From positions 45,447,598 to 45,511,597 of the forward strand of contig OX123182.2 in assembly GCA_944739405.2 (NCBI GenBank): DNA of 64,000 nt. Reading direction: 5' to 3'. The translations under genes were made by a program, and so were the position numbers. Below are positions 1 through 10,462 of the stretch, in pieces; position 1 is the stretch's first letter; the number at the start of each line of letters is the position of its first letter. The notes below the pieces were generated by a model that saw only the letters and a program-made list of their open reading frames with translations, was not told the DNA's origin and did no database searches. The stretch comes from Euclidia mi. Lineage: Eukaryota > Arthropoda > Insecta > Lepidoptera > Erebidae.

Positions 1-726
1 TGAAGCCAGCATGACCAGAGTGGTGATGTTTTTGCTTAACTTCATAAAAACAATGTTAAAAAGAGACACAACAAGGACAAAGTCACTGTCTACGGAGTGT
101 TTGGAAAGAAGAAAAAGTTTCGTAAGATGAACTAGTGTTTTGGTTCAGTGCGCTTGAGACGTTCTCGCTTGATGAATAGCAAAAGTACAAAATTGTGACT
201 GGGTGCTATTTTGTTCTCCTTGTCACACACCTGATATTGTATTTGATAACTACGATCATATTCCTGGGAAGGCAATATTCATCTGAATTTTCGTTTTTGT
301 TCAAGCCAGAGACATGTGTGCCAGATAATCTCACTAATACGAATACCTTAGATAAACTCAAGAACAGATGCGGACTGTGTTATTTATCACGGATAGATTT
401 CCTAGGATAACTGAATATACTAGATATATTTAAAGATATCTTGATTATTGTGTGAATATCGATTGATCAGCCTTTCTGAATAATATAGTCACATATTAAT
501 TTAGAACTTCGTAAATTTGAATATTATATGGATACAAAATACTATTTAGAAATGGTTTAGTTTAAGGGTGTCGTCCCTGATGTCTGTTGATCAAAGATTT
601 AAAAACATCTCTCTACCATAACACGAAGTAAGCTGCTTTAGTACTTTAAAAAGCAATAAAGTGAAACTGACAATACAAATAAATTCTTTTTTATTTTGTA
701 GCAATCTTCACTGGCATATCATATAA
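1..726. other. No supported gene; AT-rich
   Basis: I see no recognisable gene or repeat here. Short open frames such as 195-410 have no motif and no sensible start context, and I treat them as chance. Confidence 0.5.
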
Positions 727-929
727 CTAGAGGAAGCCCGCAGCTACGCCTGCAATTTTTTTAAATTTACCCCATACATCCCGTGGGAATTTCGGGAAAT
801 CCCTTCTTAGTGCACCCCTACGGTCACCAAGGATCATACATGCCAAATTTCAGCTTCCTGCGCTCAATAGTTTCAGCTGTAGCGTGTCTGTCGGTCAGTC
901 AGTAACGCAAGGATTTTATATAATTAAGA
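727..929 (-). mobile_element. Short non-autonomous Helitron-like element, copy 1
   Basis: On the minus strand the element starts TCTTAATTATATAAAATCC after an A and ends GGGCTTCCTCTAG before a T. These are Helitron-style termini (5' TC, 3' CTAG, inserted between A and T, no target duplication). The inside matches the copies at 4454-4660 and 51985-52188, including the run TTGCGTTACTGACTGAC. It carries no coding sequence. The Helitron class is inferred from the ends; the family membership is seen directly by comparing copies. Confidence 0.7.
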
Positions 930-1932
930 TTATTCATGGATGTATGTAGATTTATTTATAAAATAAGTAATTAAAAAACTATATAAAAGTACGTAACGTG
1001 AATATTAGTATGAGTACATTCTGTAAAAATTTTAAAGTTTTAAAAGTTACCTACTATTTTATTGTTTAGTTTCGTGTTTAGAATTGCTGAGGTGCAAATG
1101 TTCACATTACGATTAAAAAAACAAATCAATTGCAATGAAACTCAAGCCATTCAATCCATCAATCCTTTGTAATGCTAATAGGCTTTGTTCATCGTTTGTA
1201 TACATAATATATATGATAATTACATCAAGGCAGTGCATGTATGTGTGAACGCTTCAGTGTATACTCAAGTTGAATGTCCTTACTAATTTTCTCTTAGTGA
1301 ATCTGACAGAAGGAAATTAGTTACAGTAGAATAATGGCCTTTAGTACTTGCATTAAATTAACATCCAGTTACTTGAGTGTAAACGACATTCAGGTTAAAA
1401 TACACACTGCGATAAGTATGAGTCGTGTATTATGTACATAATATGTGTTTGTTAACTTTAGTTAATGAATGAACGCAACATAAATTGTATGGACGTAAAA
1501 AATCATACTATAATAATGTAGCGGATCGGCTTTTTAGTGCTAATTGCTCTATTACTGTTACTCGATGTATGAATTGTATAATGTATCCATTGAAAACAAT
1601 TTATTAAACCAATCAAAACAGAATAATCAAGTTTCAAATAAAAACGACTGATCTTCAGCCGCTTGCATCAATCCCTGACCGTAATTCCAATAAGATCGTC
1701 CGTCCACCTACGATAAAATACATAAAATAAGGAATATTTTTAACAGCGTATCAAAAATGTTATGTAACACACTAAAGTGAGTTACGCAAAAAAACTTTAT
1801 TATTTCACTAAAATACTGACTTGCACACTAAATACTATTTGTACACCAAATATGATGATCTTTTTACAAAATATCATTTGATATGAAAAGTTTCGTCCGC
1901 TCGGGAAACTTATCCACTCAGAAAACTTAACA
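930..1932. other. No supported gene
   Basis: About 1 kb of AT-rich sequence with no recognisable domain, tRNA or known repeat. Confidence 0.5.
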
Positions 1933-2012
1933 GGTTATGTTAGGTTCTCTTGTGACCCTGCTCCCAAAATTAGGAGCCCTGCGAAGCAGGGCTCCGTCAA
2001 CTTAGCTTAGTG
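1933..2012 (+). repeat. Short interspersed repeat with GGAGCCCTGC hairpin, copy 1
   Basis: A repeat of about 80 bp begins near TTATGTTAGGTTCTCTTGTG and contains a 10-bp perfect stem with a GAA loop (1973-1995, GGAGCCCTGC/GCAGGGCTCC). Related copies lie at 9390-9478 and 9630-9709, with a variant at 9103-9125. I do not know the parent element. Confidence 0.65.
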
Positions 2013-2402
2013 GTGCAATTAGTATTTTTGGTGGAAAATTAGTATTTTTGACTAACAGTTAAATACAACCCATAAAATAACACCTTTTCTGATATTAAAA
2101 CTATCCTATTGAAACATAAACAGCAATCCTCGACCAAACTAATTTAACATAGACTATTTGATACAACTTTATCTAAGAATGAATTCAGTTTAAATTATCT
2201 CAATATTGGCCTACCTTTAATAACAAGGCTCTTATAGATACAATTCAATGTTGAAAGGGTCCAATCCGGCGAAAACTTTAGTATCACGTTTGTCGGCGCA
2301 GACCGTTCTATGTATTCCCTTGAACAACTCATTAAGGCTATGTATCCACTAGCGCGTACTAAGAAGGCACGGAGCAGAGCGGCTTGTAAATGAAAGTGAA
2401 AA
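2013..2402. other. No supported gene; small direct repeat
   Basis: Anonymous sequence. The motif ATTAGTATTTTTG occurs twice close together (about 2018-2050), probably a local duplication. Nothing else is recognisable. Confidence 0.4.
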
Positions 2403-2794
2403 GTGGAAAATGTTCACCAATACAAATTGGTGAACATTTTCCTCGCACTGTGCCCAGATGCTCTCCACATTTCTAGCAAATACGAACATATTACATGGCT
2501 ATACAATATTAACAAGGCTTTAAAAGAAACATCCGAATTCTCGGTATCGGAAAATACATGGCCGATGTCCGAGACAAGGGCTATAACGTAACTGTGAGCT
2601 CAAAACACCTCGGCGAAACGTTCGATTCAATAAATTATAAAGGTCTTTGTCGATTCACAATCAACGTAATCCACGACTACGAGAAACCGGACCTCAAATG
2701 CTTCGTAGACATGAGAGAATGTATTGTATTCTCAAACAAGAGACTAAGGCGCCTGAATCCGTACACAGATTACCGTGACTACGTTCAAACATAA
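2403..2794 (+). pseudogene. Unidentified broken reading frame, two frames
   Basis: Two adjacent open stretches read like real protein rather than chance. The first (to 2591) contains LCPDALHISSKYEHITWLYN. The second opens just after a stop at 2510 and runs to 2794; its ATG at 2558 gives MADVRDKGYNVTVSSKHLGE and later KCFVDMRECIVFSNKRLRRL. They lie in different frames and join near 2515-2540, so either a frameshift or a small intron separates them. The first begins with a GTG codon inside a 15-bp hairpin (2407-2440), so no true start is visible. Composition is balanced, with Cys, Trp and Tyr residues, unlike the flanking AT-rich DNA. I do not recognise the family. It could be a host exon, a captured gene fragment or an old viral or transposon remnant. 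Confidence 0.4.
2407..2440. repeat. 15-bp perfect inverted repeat
   Basis: Arms 2407-2421 and 2426-2440 (AAAATGTTCACCAAT and its complement) with a 4-nt loop, at the left edge of the unidentified frame. It may mark the end of a mobile element. Confidence 0.8.
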
Positions 2795-3847
2795 AGTAAT
2801 CGCATAGTATACAAACAAGTAACAAACTCATCAAAGTCTAGCTAGATAAAACATATAAACCATAATAAATAAAACAAGCTAGCACTCCATGCTAATCAGC
2901 AAGCTATTTGTCATTCAGATACTTTCAGCTACAACTATTACGCAGAAATACAACTACTACGAGATATTTTTAGATCAACATGCTCAAACTTGAGAACCAA
3001 GAGTCATTAACTTTAAGAGTTGCTGCATGGTTACCGAAATGCACCAATACCGATCAGCTGAAAGAACGTAGAAGTAAGACTTTCGTCAACCTACAGCACT
3101 ATTCCACCATTAATATAAATATAGTAAACTGCTACTATCACCACCTTTTCAATATAGTCTTGACTACTACTACAAAATAATATATCAACACAATGTCTTA
3201 GTTCAGATATTTAAGTAACTTTGTAGTTTTAAAATTAAAAGCAGAGTAATTTTATATTATTTTTACTCGAACAGTTTTAGTGAACACACGGCTTACATTT
3301 GGCATTATTGCGTACAGTAACAAGGGAACAAAGAAGATAATAGACCTTCCAAATAATAGATAACAAAATAAGTATAGCTTTTATTTTGTGTTCTTTCCTG
3401 ACAAATCACAGTACCTGTCAATGTAGGAGGTAATTTTATACACAAATAAATTGTATATTGTATTTTCTATGTGTACAGTAAAGTTGGTTTAGCAATGTAT
3501 TTGGAGTATTTCTTTGAAGACGCGTTTATGCTATTCAGTCTGTGTGAAAATTCGTCAACAAAACAAATTGAATTTTGTGTGTGGTATCATGGTTAAATAT
3601 TGGGGCAACTCGTATTAATGGTATCTTTTATTATTTTGAAAGTAAATATCAAAGACATAGATTTGTATTTACATTTGTATTTCATGTTAATTATCTTTTT
3701 TCCCCTCATATACAATACTGGAAATGTCTGAAATCGTCATTGTAACAAAAAACCTGATTCTTTTGGTCTCGTGGTGTGAACCAAAATTGTGGGTGACTCA
3801 AGATAATTAATCGAGTTAGGGTTGGCCGAGGTGTGTGAGAATCAGCC
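2795..3847. other. No supported gene
   Basis: About 1 kb without a recognisable gene. A 66-codon open stretch at 2980-3180 has no motif and is not supported. Confidence 0.45.
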
Positions 3848-4272
3848 CTTAGCCCGTGAGAAGGCGGCGCGCTATGAGCATTTTGCTCACGCATAAATTC
3901 TTTGCTGTAAATTTAAACTGTAGCTATACTGTGTCACTACAAGATTCACAGTACCTTCTTAGAATTTCACCCCCTCTCCCCTGACGCAAATCCCGTGTTG
4001 TTGGTTTGTGTGAGGTGCATCGTGAAGCGTGGCATTTTGCTTATCACGCGCCCGTTCGTGTAAGTATATTTTTTTCTTAATAACAAAATTGATTTGATTG
4101 TTTTTTCGTATTTATTGTGCACAGTAATTGATAAACCTCGTGGATATATTATTTCCATGTTTTATTTGTTTCTTACAGTAAACAAGGTCTACAATGGGTA
4201 ATCGGCAAGCGTCTCAAAGTAAATGGGTGATTTTACCCCATGTGTTGTAACATCTTGAGACCTATATCAGAC

Positions 4273-4453
4273 TAAAGGGTGCCCGCAGCTACGTCCGCAC
4301 ATTAACTGTTGCTGCCGGGTCCCGTGAGAGTTTCGGGAAATCCCTTCTTAGGACACCCCTATAGTAACCAAGGAATATGCATGCTAAATTTCAGCTTTTG
4401 CGCTCCGTATTTTTGGCTGTGGCTTGTCTGTTAGTCAGTCAGTAACGCAAGAA
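4273..4453 (-). mobile_element. Helitron-like short element, copy 2 (diverged)
   Basis: Minus-strand copy of the family at 727-929: GGGTGCCCGCAGCTACG at the left and AGTCAGTCAGTAACGCAAGA at the right. The 3' terminus is degenerate (TTAG rather than CTAG). It abuts copy 3 head-to-head at 4453/4454. Confidence 0.65.
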
Positions 4454-4660
4454 TCTTAATATATAAAATTCTTGCGTTACTGACTGACTGACAGACACGC
4501 TACAGCCGAAACTACTGGGCGCAGGAAGCTGAAATTTGGCATGTATGTTCCTTGGGGACCGTAGGGGTGCACTAAGAAAGGATTTCCCGAAATTCCCACG
4601 GGATCGGCCAAAACGGGTAAATTTAAAAAATATGCAGGCGTAGCTGCTGTCGTCCTCTAG
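4454..4660 (+). mobile_element. Helitron-like short element, copy 3
   Basis: Plus-strand copy with an intact 5' TCTTAATATATAAAATTC and 3' GCTGTCGTCCTCTAG, followed by T. Together with copy 2 it makes an imperfect palindrome of about 390 bp centred near 4453. Confidence 0.72.
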
Positions 4661-5235
4661 TTTTATATATATTCTTATCCCTTCCTATATGCCACATTAC
4701 CAAAATGCGTTCAAAAAAGCATGTATTTTGTGCAGTATATCAGTGTGCCCTGAGCATGTTACTTATAAGTGCCATATGAATAATGAAAGACAAATCACTC
4801 AAGATATCATGTAAGATAAAATCATTCCATTTCTATTGTGATTTTATTTTTTATATATATTTTATGTATAGTTAGCCAAATATTAAGGTTAAAGTGCAAT
4901 ATATTTTTTGTATGCACATAAGACTGCCCTTTTTGTTATTAACTATTAATAAAACACTTTATTTAAAGAATTAAAGACTTTAATTTATTAAAACAACAGC
5001 ATTTGAAGTAGCGTGAGAGTTTTGCTCACGCGCGCCTGCTCGTGTAACTTTTTAGGGCGCGCCTTCTCATGGGTTAATAGCGTTGAGGGTCTACTCACTA
5101 AAATCACCGTATCGCGGTCAGCATACTTTACCTCATCTCCGCCGGCATTTAATTCCTGCCATCTTTGTCAAATTTGTACCACCTGTGACAGGACACCTCT
5201 AGTAAGAGTTAAAAAATTCAAATACAGGTCACACC

Positions 5236-5382
5236 TGTTGTAGTATGTACTGGCTATCAATACTTATGTGTTCTGTATTCTTTTTATAGTTTGAATTACG
5301 TTTTGTCATTATATGTCACTTCATTAAAATTTTTAAGAAGTCAAACAATATTTTTATTCTAAATATTAAAATATTTACAACA
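5236..5382 (+). repeat. Copia 5' LTR
   Basis: Begins TGTTGTAGTATG and ends ATATTTACAACA, giving TG...CA ends with a short inverted repeat; 147 bp. The sequence GTACTGGCTATCAA and the downstream TTTTGTCATTATATGTCACT are shared with the 3' LTR pieces at 12333-12364 and 17826-17909. The bases following it (ATTCGTTATCAGCACGAG) are the probable primer binding region. Confidence 0.82.
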
Positions 5383-5465
5383 ATTCGTTATCAGCACGAG
5401 TTTGATGAGCTGGTTTAAGTTATAAAGTGTCTAGCTATTAAAAATATAGAATAGCAATAAACATT

Positions 5466-5975
5466 TTGTGGAATATGGATAGCAAAATGTTAAATATGCG
5501 ACAGTCTTCTTTTCCTTTTTCATGGCTCAGCCTAAGTAAACGTGAAGACTATGGTGAGTGGAAATTTAAGATTAAAATGTACGAGTATCTTATGCACGAA
5601 ATATTGAGGGAAACGATCTGTGGCTATTCTGATGGCGATCAAACCAGTATAGAAACGAGAACTCGTAATGACCAGTTGACCCTTGCCAAAATTTGCATGA
5701 CCCTCAATGGTCCTACAATAACCCATGTAAGGAAATGCAAAAGTGCTTCTGAGGCTTGGCAGGCACATGCAGCTGCATACAAAGATAAAAGTATGAGCAG
5801 AAGATTATCACTTGAGCGTAGATTATATCGTTTAGAATTAAAGGATTTTGATAAAAATATTGAGGCATATATAAATGTAGTATTGGCTACGGCTCAAGAC
5901 CTATCTGATATAGGTAAATATATCGAAGATGCTTCTCGTGCTGCAATAATATTAGGTGGTCTTACAGAGAGATAA
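5466..5975 (+). pseudogene. Copia gag, N-terminal part
   Basis: The translation has the Copia gag (UBN2/DUF4219-like) layout: a tryptophan-rich start (LSKREDYGEWKFKIKMYEYL), then LNGPTITHVRKCKSASEAW, and a C-terminal LEKxxxRLxLxDF-type helix. It would form the capsid of the cytoplasmic retroelement particle. It ends at a TAA (5973-5975) just after GGLTER. The same protein resumes three bases later in another frame with a typical continuation, so a few codons were deleted. The first ATG in frame is at 5475. Confidence 0.85.
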
Positions 5976-5977
5976 TT

Positions 5978-6883
5978 ATGACTTTGGAAAATTCTAATAC
6001 TCCGATAACTACTGAATTAGTTAAAGGAAGATTGCTGAGTGAAGTTTCCAAACAAAATATTGAATTGAATATTATGAATAGTGCTTTGCGTACATTAGAA
6101 CAGAGTACAAGTTCAACTCCAGCTACTAAAAGCTCACAGAAACATAAAAATAAGATAGAGTGTTATAACTGTAAAGAGCCCGGTCATAAATCACCGGACT
6201 GTCCTCACAAAAATAAGGACAATAAGGGAGCTTACGCAGTTACATTGTCTTCGGCACTAAATATTGTTCAGAAGGAACAACGAGATATTTGGAACATTGA
6301 TTCTGGAGCAACTAATCATATAATGACTTCTAGGGAAGGTGTTTTGCAAAATGTCAAGAAGTAATATACAGAGACTACTAAAGTTACAGTTGCAAATGGA
6401 GAAAAGGTAGACTGTACAGGAGTTGGTGAAGTCAAGTTTAGTACTAAAGATGGCATTGTAGGTACAATTTCTAATGTAGCAATTGTCCTAAAACTGAATT
6501 CGAACCTTATATCTGTAAAAAAGGCTGTAGGTAAGGGTTTTACTGTAGTTTTTGATAAAGAAGGTTGTAATTCCTATACTGATTTTTCTTGTACAGGTAA
6601 TATAGTTTTACACGGCTTTATTCATGGAGATTTATATACTTTGGATTGTTCAATTAATACGTCTGAGGATTTGTTGACAAATACTGTGCACTCTGGTTCA
6701 TTAAAATATCACCTGTGGCATAAACGTCTCGGACATCTTTGTCGGTACGGTATGAATAAGCTTAAACAGGGACAAGCTAAAGGACTGGAATACGATGAGG
6801 TGGATAAAGAGCCTTGTGTAAGCTGTATTGAAGGTATGCAAAGTAGGAAACCTTTTAAACCAAGACATCTACCTCTTTATTAG
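5978..6883 (+). pseudogene. Copia gag C-terminus, protease and GAG-pre-integrase
   Basis: One frame holds the zinc knuckle CYNCKEPGHKSPDC (about 6158-6199), the aspartic protease signature WNIDSGATNHIM (about 6290-6325) and, after a TAA at 6362-6364, the rest of the protease region and the HHCC integrase head LWHKRLGHL...CVSCIEG (about 6710-6840). It ends in a stop at 6881-6883 (...PLY*). The knuckle binds genomic RNA, the protease cuts the polyprotein, and the HHCC domain precedes the integrase core. The in-frame stop plus the upstream frameshift make it non-functional. Confidence 0.88.
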
Positions 6884-6984
6884 AAATTATTCGTTCAGAT
6901 ATTTGCGGACCTATGTCTGAAGTTTCTTTTCAAGGAAACAGATATGTAATTTTCTTTATAGATGATTGTTCACGTAGAGTCTTT

Positions 6985-7251
6985 TTTTTTGAGGTTAATT
7001 ATCGCTTGTCCCGTGCCTCGGAGAGCACGTTAAGCCGTCGGTCCCGGTTGTCATGAAGATCTTTGACAGTCGTTACAGGGCGTCAGTACCTTCTAAATAA
7101 ACTGACACTAGTCTAAACCATGAAATATCGCTATCCCTTCGGGTTGCGGAGGTCAGACAGGCAGTCGCTCTGCGAAAAAGCTAATATTCAGCCAAATCCG
7201 GTTAGACTAGACAGCGGACCCCAGATTGAAACTGGAATAACACTAAGAGGA
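6985..7251 (+). mobile_element. SINE-2 family copy, 5'-truncated, in the Copia integrase
   Basis: An 18-bp duplication (6967-6984 and 7252-7269, TGTTCACGTAGAGTCTTT) brackets this insert exactly, which shows insertion by target-primed reverse transcription. The body (ATCGCTTGTCCC..., GACAGTCGTTACAGGG, AAATATCGCTATCCCTTCGG) matches the copies at 54706-54960 and 55438-55775. The tRNA-like head is missing, so the copy is truncated at its 5' end. It splits the Copia integrase core. Confidence 0.9.
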
Positions 7252-7424
7252 TGTTCACGTAGAGTCTTTGCTTATTTTATGTCAACAAACACAGAAGTGA
7301 TGAGAAAGTTTTGCGAGTTTCAGTCTTATGTTGAGACTCAAACTGGGTCTAAGATTAAGATATTAAGGACTGACAACGGGTCTGAATGTGTTATAAAACA
7401 GTTTGAAGATTGTTTTATATCCTA
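7252..7424 (+). pseudogene. Copia integrase core fragment
   Basis: After the SINE the integrase frame continues with FAYFMSTNTEVMRKF and KIKILRTDNGSE, the second catalytic aspartate of the DDE core. It breaks off at about 7420; the third catalytic residue and the integrase C-terminus are absent and the sequence jumps to the region before RT. An internal deletion is inferred. Confidence 0.8.
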
Positions 7425-7894
7425 GAAGGTTAATAAAGGCCAGAGATGTTACATTTTTTGAAGAATGTTTTACAGATATTAAATCTTCGTTGTCGGAAAG
7501 TGTAGAAACATGTTTGCCTTTACCCATAATATTATCGACTGAATCACACAAAGAATCTTCGCCAAGACAGGTTAAACCTGACTCGGTAGGAGTTGAGCCT
7601 GTGGAAGATTCTAACCCTGATGATAGTTATTCTAATGCAGTTGATGATGATTCTCAAGATCATTCTACACAGCAATTTCCAAGTACTAGTAGAGAACAAG
7701 ATGAAACTGCTTGTAGATATCCTCTACGAAGTAGACTGCGTAATCTAAAAACGGAGCTAATTGATGCTGATGAACCTATTTGTTACGCTGATGCTCTGAA
7801 TTCAGATCAACGCAATAATTGGATAAAAGCTATGAATGATGAATATCAAAGTTTAATTAAAAAGGGATCTACTAGAACCCATGTAGGGTTCTAG
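7403..7894 (+). pseudogene. Copia inter-domain linker and start of RT
   Basis: Begins with RRLIKARDVTFFEECF, the conserved Copia region after integrase, passes through a Ser/Asp/Glu-rich linker with CRYPLRSR, and reaches NNWIKAMNDEYQSLIKKG, the start of the Copia RT domain (RVT_2). The frame is then broken by an 11-bp perfect inverted repeat (arms 7870-7880 and 7886-7896) that looks like a small local rearrangement. Confidence 0.85.
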
Positions 7895-8342
7895 TAAATA
7901 AACCAGACAAAAAAAGTTATTCCTTGTAAGTGGGTTTACAAAATCAAAAGAAATGAACAAGGTAATCGGATAAAGTACGAAGCGAGATTGGTTGCAAAAG
8001 GTTTCAAACAAGGAGCAGGGGTTGATTATGACGAAACTTTCTCTCCTGTAGTGCGACATTTGTCTCTGCGAATGCTATTGGCATTGGCAGCGAGATGAAT
8101 CTAGATATACATCACTTGGATGTAGATACTGCATTTTTAAATGGAGATCTAGAACAAGAAGCTTATATGTTTCAACCACAAGGTTTTAACACTGAAGATG
8201 AAAAGGTTTGTTTGCTAAAGAAATCTTTATACGGATTAAAACAAGCTCCACGAGCTTGAAATTTAAAATTACTGAAACTAAAAACTCCTTTAGAACCTTG
8301 TGCATATACGAAACTTTTTGCTAAAGCTTTTGTGATACTTGC
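7895..8342 (+). pseudogene. Copia reverse transcriptase, first half
   Basis: In shifted frames the DNA encodes CKWVYKIKRNEQGN, ARLVAKGFKQGAGVDYDETF, LDIHHLDVDTAFLNGDL and CLLKKSLYGLKQAPRA, the classic Copia RT blocks including the motif A aspartate (DVDTAFLNG). A TGG-to-TGA change follows QAPRA at about 8259. The match fades at about 8342 (FVILA), where foreign DNA starts and the catalytic YVDD should follow. Confidence 0.85.
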
Positions 8343-9031
8343 CAGTATCACAAAAATAAAATGTCATTGATTCATTGATACCAGAGAGGTTGGACGTTTA
8401 GACTAGAGAGAACATGCTGGCCATATTTCCTTATACCGAACGTGCAACATGTAATGTCAGTTGGTCTTAGTTGGTTAATCATAACGTCACATTACGCGTC
8501 TCATTTAAAGAGGCATAGACTGCTTACAGACTCATATCTTTGACTGCATTCTCTAAATAGTCGTGCTGTAAATCCCATCATTAAGGAGTGATGGGATTTG
8601 ACAGTGAAAGGAGATATCGATGTTTTTTGAATGAGGGATAAATACGAACACAAACTATCGGACATGAATGTAAAACTGAATCGTACCCGCAAGGGTATTC
8701 TCTCGTTTTCCAGAAATTAATAATTTGCACTAATATTGTTTGCCATAATCATCCCTGATCATAATATTTACTTGCACTATTATTATTTATACTAATAACG
8801 TTTGCCTCAACAACTCAACAGTGATAACTTTTATTTACCATAAAATGACTTTCTATAACAACATATATCATAATAGTTAGTTTCCATAAGTGACACATCT
8901 CATAATCGACTCTTGACATAGTCAACATTTGATATAATTATGAAAATAATACATAATATTGTTAGGTCGAAATTAATTATTGTTACCCCGACTCAGTGCA
9001 ATCTGACTTGGATAGGTTAGGTTAGAAGAAT

Positions 9032-9066
9032 AAGGCGGGAGCTCCGCTTCGCTTCGCTCCCGCCTT
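9032..9066. repeat. GC-rich hairpin
   Basis: Arms AAGGCGGGAGC (9032-9042) and GCTCCCGCCTT (9056-9066) with a 13-nt loop of repeated CGCTT. It sits beside the GGAGCCCC hairpin at 9103-9125. Confidence 0.8.
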
Positions 9067-9102
9067 AGTATTCGTGGTTTTTTTTTAAACCACCCTGATG
9101 TA

Positions 9103-9125
9103 GGAGCCCCGCGAAATGGGGCTCC
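9103..9125. repeat. GGAGCCC hairpin repeat, variant copy
   Basis: GGAGCCCCGCGAAATGGGGCTCC: the same design as the copy at 1973-1995, with compensating changes in both arms of the stem. Confidence 0.7.
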
Positions 9126-9389
9126 GTCGAGCTTAGTTAGAAGACGCCATATGAGGTTTAGTTTTAGGTTTAATTGTGAATAAAAAATCTGGGATTGGGT
9201 TTCGAAACGAGTCGCCCGAATTTGAGGGTATTGGTGGTGTAGTGGGCTTAAAGGAGTTAATTTTAATCCCCTAAAAGTAATTTTGGCTGTCGGAGTTGCG
9301 TCTAAGTATTTTTAAACAATTTCCAAAAATTCTTCATTCAAATATGCAAAACGGAACGTAATTTTAGGTTTTATGTGAAAGTAACTAAA

Positions 9390-9478
9390 TAGGTTGTGTT
9401 AGGTTCTCTTTTGGCCCTTAACCCAAAAATAGAAGCCCTGCGAAGCAGGGCTCCGTCAACCTCAGTTTATACTAGTGG
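9390..9478 (+). repeat. GGAGCCCTGC hairpin repeat, copy 2
   Basis: GGTTCTCTTTTGGCCCTTA, then the hairpin at 9432-9454 and CGTCAACCTCAGTTTATACT. Close relative of the copies at 1933-2012 and 9630-9709. Confidence 0.7.
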
Positions 9479-9629
9479 AATCAATAAAAGCGATATTTAA
9501 GTTTTATGTGAAAAACGTGAAACGAAACGCAACCGCCATCTTGTATGAATGATATAGACAGCTAATGTCAAATTTGTGCGTCATTGCTTTCGAGTACCTA
9601 GGGTTAGGTGCGACTGTAATAAGTAGGTA

Positions 9630-9709
9630 GTTAGGTTCTCTTTTGAACCTTAATCCGAAAATAGGAGCCGTGCGAAGCAGGGCTCCGTCAACCTTAGTTT
9701 ATTACTAGT
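9630..9709 (+). repeat. GGAGCCCTGC hairpin repeat, copy 3
   Basis: GGTTCTCTTTTGAACCTTA, then a hairpin at 9664-9686 with one mismatch in the left arm. About 235 bp after copy 2. Confidence 0.7.
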
Positions 9710-9884
9710 GTGAAAAATGTGGAAGTTGGCAGTGCCATACACACCGATGTTATTAACATAAAAATTGCAGGCGCTTGTACTAAATTATCCTTATTTATAT
9801 TATGGTGAATAAAAGTTATGGAAAATGGCATTATTGAAAACGAAAATTATAGCAAATTCATTTCTTCTTCTGCCTGCCCTGTTC

Positions 9885-10462
9885 CCATATTACTTGGGGT
9901 CGGCGCAGAATGTCTTTCTCTTCCATTCTCTCCTATCAGACGTCATCTCATCATTCACTCCCTTTTCATTCATCTCACCCTTCACACAATCCATCCATCT
10001 TTTTTTTAGTCTTCCTCTTGCCTTATATCCCTCAACTCTCATCTTCATCACCTTTCTAGTCATATGATTTTCATCCCTCCTCATCACATGCCCATACCAC
10101 GATAGACGATTTCCTTTCAGCTTTTCTTGCACCGGTGCAACTTTCAGACTTCCCCTAATAAACTCATTTCTAATTTTATCCATCCTTGTCACCCCACTCA
10201 GCCATCTCAACATCCTCATCTCTGCTACATGCAATCTTCTTTCATCCGTCTTCTTCAAGGCCCAGCATTCCGATCCATACAGTGCGACAGGCCTTATTAC
10301 GGATTTGTAGATTTTTCCCTTTAACCTAAGGGGCATCCGTGGGTCACAAGTTGTTCCTGTGACTTGTCGCCATTTCATCCAACCTGAGTTGATCCGGTTC
10401 GTGACGTCGCGGTCTATTTCCCCGTCCCCTTGAATAAGTGACCCGAGGTACCGGAAGTCGAT
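9885..10462 (-). pseudogene. RTE-clade LINE fragment, C-terminal part of ORF
   Basis: The minus strand encodes DFRYLGSLIQGDGEID, then LKGKIYKSVIRPVALYGSEC, MRMLRWLSGVTRMDKIRNEF, LSWYGHVMRRDE and GRLKKRWMDCVKGEMNEKGV, ending at CADPK. This is the conserved region after the RT palm in RTE-type LINEs of insects. The endonuclease and RT palm are missing, as expected for a 5'-truncated insertion. It differs from the 29-32.5 kb RTE, so at least two RTE families are present. Confidence 0.88.

Larger units (their letters stand above)
3848..5076. mobile_element. Possible foldback element bounded by imperfect inverted repeats
   Basis: The stretch CCCGTGAGAAGGCG at about 3858-3871, followed by a motif ending TTTTGCTCACGC (to about 3892), reappears inverted at about 4990-5076 (TTTTGCTCACGCGCGCC, then GCGCGCCTTCTCATGGGTTA). 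A third copy of the TGCTCACGC-type motif lies at about 4030-4060. The arrangement fits terminal inverted repeats of a 1.2-kb non-autonomous element. The arms are imperfect and no target duplication was found, so this is an inference. Confidence 0.35.

Noticed and set aside
9818..10067. Overlapping plus-strand frames rich in Ser, Phe and Leu
   Set aside because: They are antisense to the RTE fragment on the minus strand.
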